From: Alistipes sp.
GTDB taxonomy: Bacteria; Bacteroidota; Bacteroidia; Bacteroidales; Rikenellaceae
NCBI GenBank assembly: GCA_017934845.1
Contig: JAGBIR010000228.1
Span: 1-6,487 of the forward strand
Direction: 5' to 3'
DNA: 6,487 bases
The notes under the pieces: model-generated
The model's input: the letters and a program-made list of their open reading frames with translations, nothing else
Databases searched by the model: none
What the model was told of the DNA's origin: nothing
Translations under genes and position numbers: made by a program
Shown: positions 5,433 to 6,487 of the stretch, one piece after another
Numbering within the stretch: position 1 is the stretch's first letter
How the letters are laid out: the number at the start of each line of letters is the position of its first letter

Positions 5433-5999
5433 ATGAAACGAACGATTCTTTTTTTATGTGCAGCCATTGTCTTTGCGGGATGCAGTAAAGATATATGGGA
5501 TTGTAAGGGGAGGACATCAAAAACCGCAATGGAGGTGATGACTTCGGCAGAATATTGGCAAGAGGTTCGCACCCATCATTATACTGAACCAAATGGCGGT
5601 GGCGACGAATATATTTCTTATACTGAAGGTATGGATGTAATAGGTAGCGGACTTCGAAGAGTAGGTATGGAGGATGGTAAACTTATAAAATATTATTCAT
5701 ACGCTATACCTCCAGAAAAACCTTATTATGTAGAATTTATAATTGAGGATCTTGGTAATGGGATGTATTCCATTAAGCGCGAATCACGAGATTATTATTG
5801 GAGGATTCTCTCTTATGATGAAGACAATCTGAAAATTGAGACCGATTCTTATTCTATTTATCACGGTGGTGATCAGGAATATCCCTATGCAAGAGTTCAT
5901 TTCAAGCGCCAAACTGCCCCATATCCCAACTGGAAAGACCGTTATATCAGCTATGAGGAGATGCTCCAGCAAAAGGAGGACGAAAAGAACAATCAATAA
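5433..5999 (+). CDS. putative lipoprotein of unknown function
   Basis: This 188-residue secreted protein is not recognised. Its N-terminus is a clear SpII signal: MKRT, a hydrophobic core (ILFLCAAIVF), and a lipobox ending AGC with Cys17 as the lipidated residue. The following SKD is not the strongly acidic export tag of Bacteroides surface lipoproteins, so the final membrane location is uncertain. The mature part (18-188) is polar, has no further membrane helix, and is rich in Tyr and acidic residues, with many short beta-like stretches (YYVEFIIEDLGNGMYSIKRE, 98-117, and LKIETDSYSIY). A second cysteine at 24 lies near the anchor. The last ~20 residues are charged and probably helical (YEEMLQQKEDEKNNQ). 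Base composition is clearly more AT-rich than the dprA-ansA block. It stands alone, with a promoter in front and a strong terminator 17 bases behind. The N-terminal ATG is the only plausible start. Confidence 0.85.
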   Translation: MKRTILFLCAAIVFAGCSKDIWDCKGRTSKTAMEVMTSAEYWQEVRTHHYTEPNGGGDEYISYTEGMDVIGSGLRRVGMEDGKLIKYYSYAIPPEKPYYVEFIIEDLGNGMYSIKRESRDYYWRILSYDEDNLKIETDSYSIYHGGDQEYPYARVHFKRQTAPYPNWKDRYISYEEMLQQKEDEKNNQ

Positions 6000-6013
6000 T
6001 AATTCTGAAACGC

Positions 6014-6052
6014 AAAGTGCTTAACGACATCCATCGTTAAGCACTATTTTTT
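6014..6052 (+). terminator. strong intrinsic terminator of the lipoprotein gene
   Basis: GTGCTTAACGA (6017-6027) and TCGTTAAGCAC (6034-6044) form a perfect 11-bp stem, 12 with the flanking A-T pair, around the loop CATCCA. It is followed by TATTTTTTG. It begins 17 bases after the stop codon at 5997-5999. The run of A before the stem is short, so it should work best for plus-strand transcription. Confidence 0.92.
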
Positions 6053-6071
6053 GTGGGCATGCTGATTTTCA

Positions 6072-6107
6072 CCCCTAATATAGGGGGCCGTTAGGACAGA
6101 GGGGTAT
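6072..6107. repeat. GC-rich hairpin repeat, copy 1 (degenerate)
   Basis: The copy starts CCCCTAATATAGGGG (stem CCCCTA/TAGGGG around ATA) and ends AGGACAGAGGGGTAT. Compared with copy 2 at 6151-6190 the middle is altered (GCCGTT instead of AGATGTCCGC), which removes the second small hairpin. It appears to be an older or damaged copy of a REP-like intergenic element. Confidence 0.62.
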
Positions 6108-6129
6108 TACATTACCGCCCCGCAGGCTG

Positions 6130-6145
6130 CCCCCCCCAAAAAAAA
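6130..6145. repeat. C8A8 homopolymer tract
   Basis: Eight C residues (6130-6137) are followed immediately by eight A residues (6138-6145), just before hairpin repeat copy 2. Such tracts are prone to slipped-strand length change. No reading frame crosses it, so any effect would be on spacing or transcription. The run length may also carry sequencing error. Confidence 0.7.
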
Positions 6146-6150
6146 CTTCG

Positions 6151-6190
6151 CCCCTAATATAGGGGAGATGTCCGCAGGACAGAGGGGTAT
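6151..6190. repeat. GC-rich hairpin repeat, copy 2 (intact)
   Basis: The copy has CCCCTAATATAGGGG (6-bp stem, 3-base loop), AGAT, a second hairpin GTCC-GCA-GGAC (6170-6180), and the tail AGAGGGGTAT. The first 15 and last 15 bases are identical to copy 1, 44 bases away. Two short hairpins in a fixed order, in non-coding DNA, recall REP/BIME-type elements. No transposase is nearby. Confidence 0.65.
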
Positions 6191-6220
6191 AATCTAACTC
6201 GACCGAGTCAGCAGATACAA

Positions 6221-6246
6221 TAAAAAAACCTCTACAAACGTAGAGG
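6221..6246 (-). terminator. intrinsic terminator on the minus strand without an obvious gene
   Basis: Read on the minus strand, CCTCTAC (6246-6240), the loop GTTT and GTAGAGG (6235-6229) form a 7-bp stem followed by seven T residues (6228-6222), the standard intrinsic-terminator form. Upstream on that strand (6247-6487) I see no convincing minus-strand gene. It may end a short RNA, a gene beyond the right edge, or be left over from a lost gene. The short A/T flank makes weak plus-strand activity unlikely. Confidence 0.65.
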
Positions 6247-6342
6247 CTTCCCGAATATTCCTATTCCGAGGTCCGAAGCGAACGCTATAAATTTTAATCA
6301 AAACTAATCTATTTTAATTTTAATTATCTTATATATCAATAG

Positions 6343-6487
6343 TTTACGGCTGTTGACGAGGATGTGCTTACTGAGGATAAGCGTGATATTAAGGAGCAGA
6401 TGGCAGCACTTCGATTGTATAGTTTGAAGGAGGACTGCCCAACCTATGCAGCAATATTGCTATTCGGTAAGCGACCTGAGTATTATC
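6343..6487 (+). pseudogene. fragment of an AlbA/AAA_4 (RecG-like) ATP-binding protein, 5'-truncated and open at right edge
   Basis: The frame runs from 6343 to the right edge and encodes 48 residues, with the central IKEQMAALRLYSLKED and then CPTYAAILLFGKRPEYY. The (P/R)TxAxxLLFGKxPxxx pattern after a short helix is characteristic of putative transcriptional regulators/ATP-binding proteins with an N-terminal AlbA_2 (Schlafen-like) domain and a C-terminal AAA_4 part. In those proteins it lies roughly 180-220 residues from the start. Here a TAG stop (6340-6342) sits directly before the frame and AT-rich non-coding DNA lies upstream, so the AlbA_2 domain is absent. The only in-frame starts are GTG 6364 and ATG 6400, both inside the homologous block. 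A 5'-truncated gene is therefore the best reading; a shortened functional protein cannot be excluded because the 3' part is outside the window. The family call is from memory of the motif. Confidence 0.6.

Noticed and set aside
6072..6190. CRISPR array
   Set aside because: There are only two imperfect units with internal hairpins, a single spacer-like gap with homopolymers, and no cas genes.

Overview
The window looks like chromosomal DNA of a member of the Bacteroidota, most likely order Bacteroidales. The support is a near-perfect Bacteroidota promoter (TTTG, 19 bases, TATATTTG), A-rich start regions without Shine-Dalgarno sequences, a SpII lipoprotein, and the pairing of a DUF2975 protein with a YozG-like regulator. 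Alistipes or a relative is a guess only. No tRNA, rRNA, CRISPR array, complete insertion sequence or known defence system was seen.

Layout from left to right. (1) Positions 1-498, minus: the first 166 codons of an ExbB/TolQ/MotA-family proton channel, cut by the left edge. (2) 499-805: a gene-free stretch that probably holds a promoter just after ansA and a long, foldable leader for exbB. (3) 806-3806, minus: a compact operon-like run transcribed as dprA (DNA uptake and recombination), tatD (metal-dependent hydrolase) and ansA (cytoplasmic type I asparaginase), with gaps of 4 and 15 bases. (4) 3807-4205: a non-coding stretch, a hairpin, and a ~50-codon remnant of the 3' end of a Na/Pi-cotransporter (PhoU-like domain) gene. 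(5) 4204-5101, minus: a two-gene module, a DUF2975 four-helix membrane protein followed by a 69-residue YozG-type regulator. It abuts the cotransporter remnant exactly, which suggests that a rearrangement removed the rest of that gene. (6) 5102-5432: a divergent, very AT-rich control region with promoters facing both ways and a ~25-base direct repeat on either side of the module's promoter. (7) 5433-5999, plus: an unrecognised small lipoprotein with a strong terminator. (8) 6000-6342: two copies of a GC-rich hairpin repeat, a C8A8 homopolymer, and a minus-strand terminator with no gene in front of it. (9) 6343-6487, plus: a fragment of an AlbA/AAA_4 (RecG-like) ATP-binding protein that begins right after an in-frame stop and runs off the right edge, so it is probably 5'-truncated.

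The left half is ordinary conserved housekeeping sequence. The right half (about 3.9 kb onward) is an accessory zone with one clear gene remnant, a likely second one, repeats and low-GC genes. I found no convincing new multi-gene system. The items most worth following up are the cotransporter/DUF2975 junction, the exbB leader, the hairpin-repeat cluster and the possible loss of the allosteric threonine in the asparaginase.
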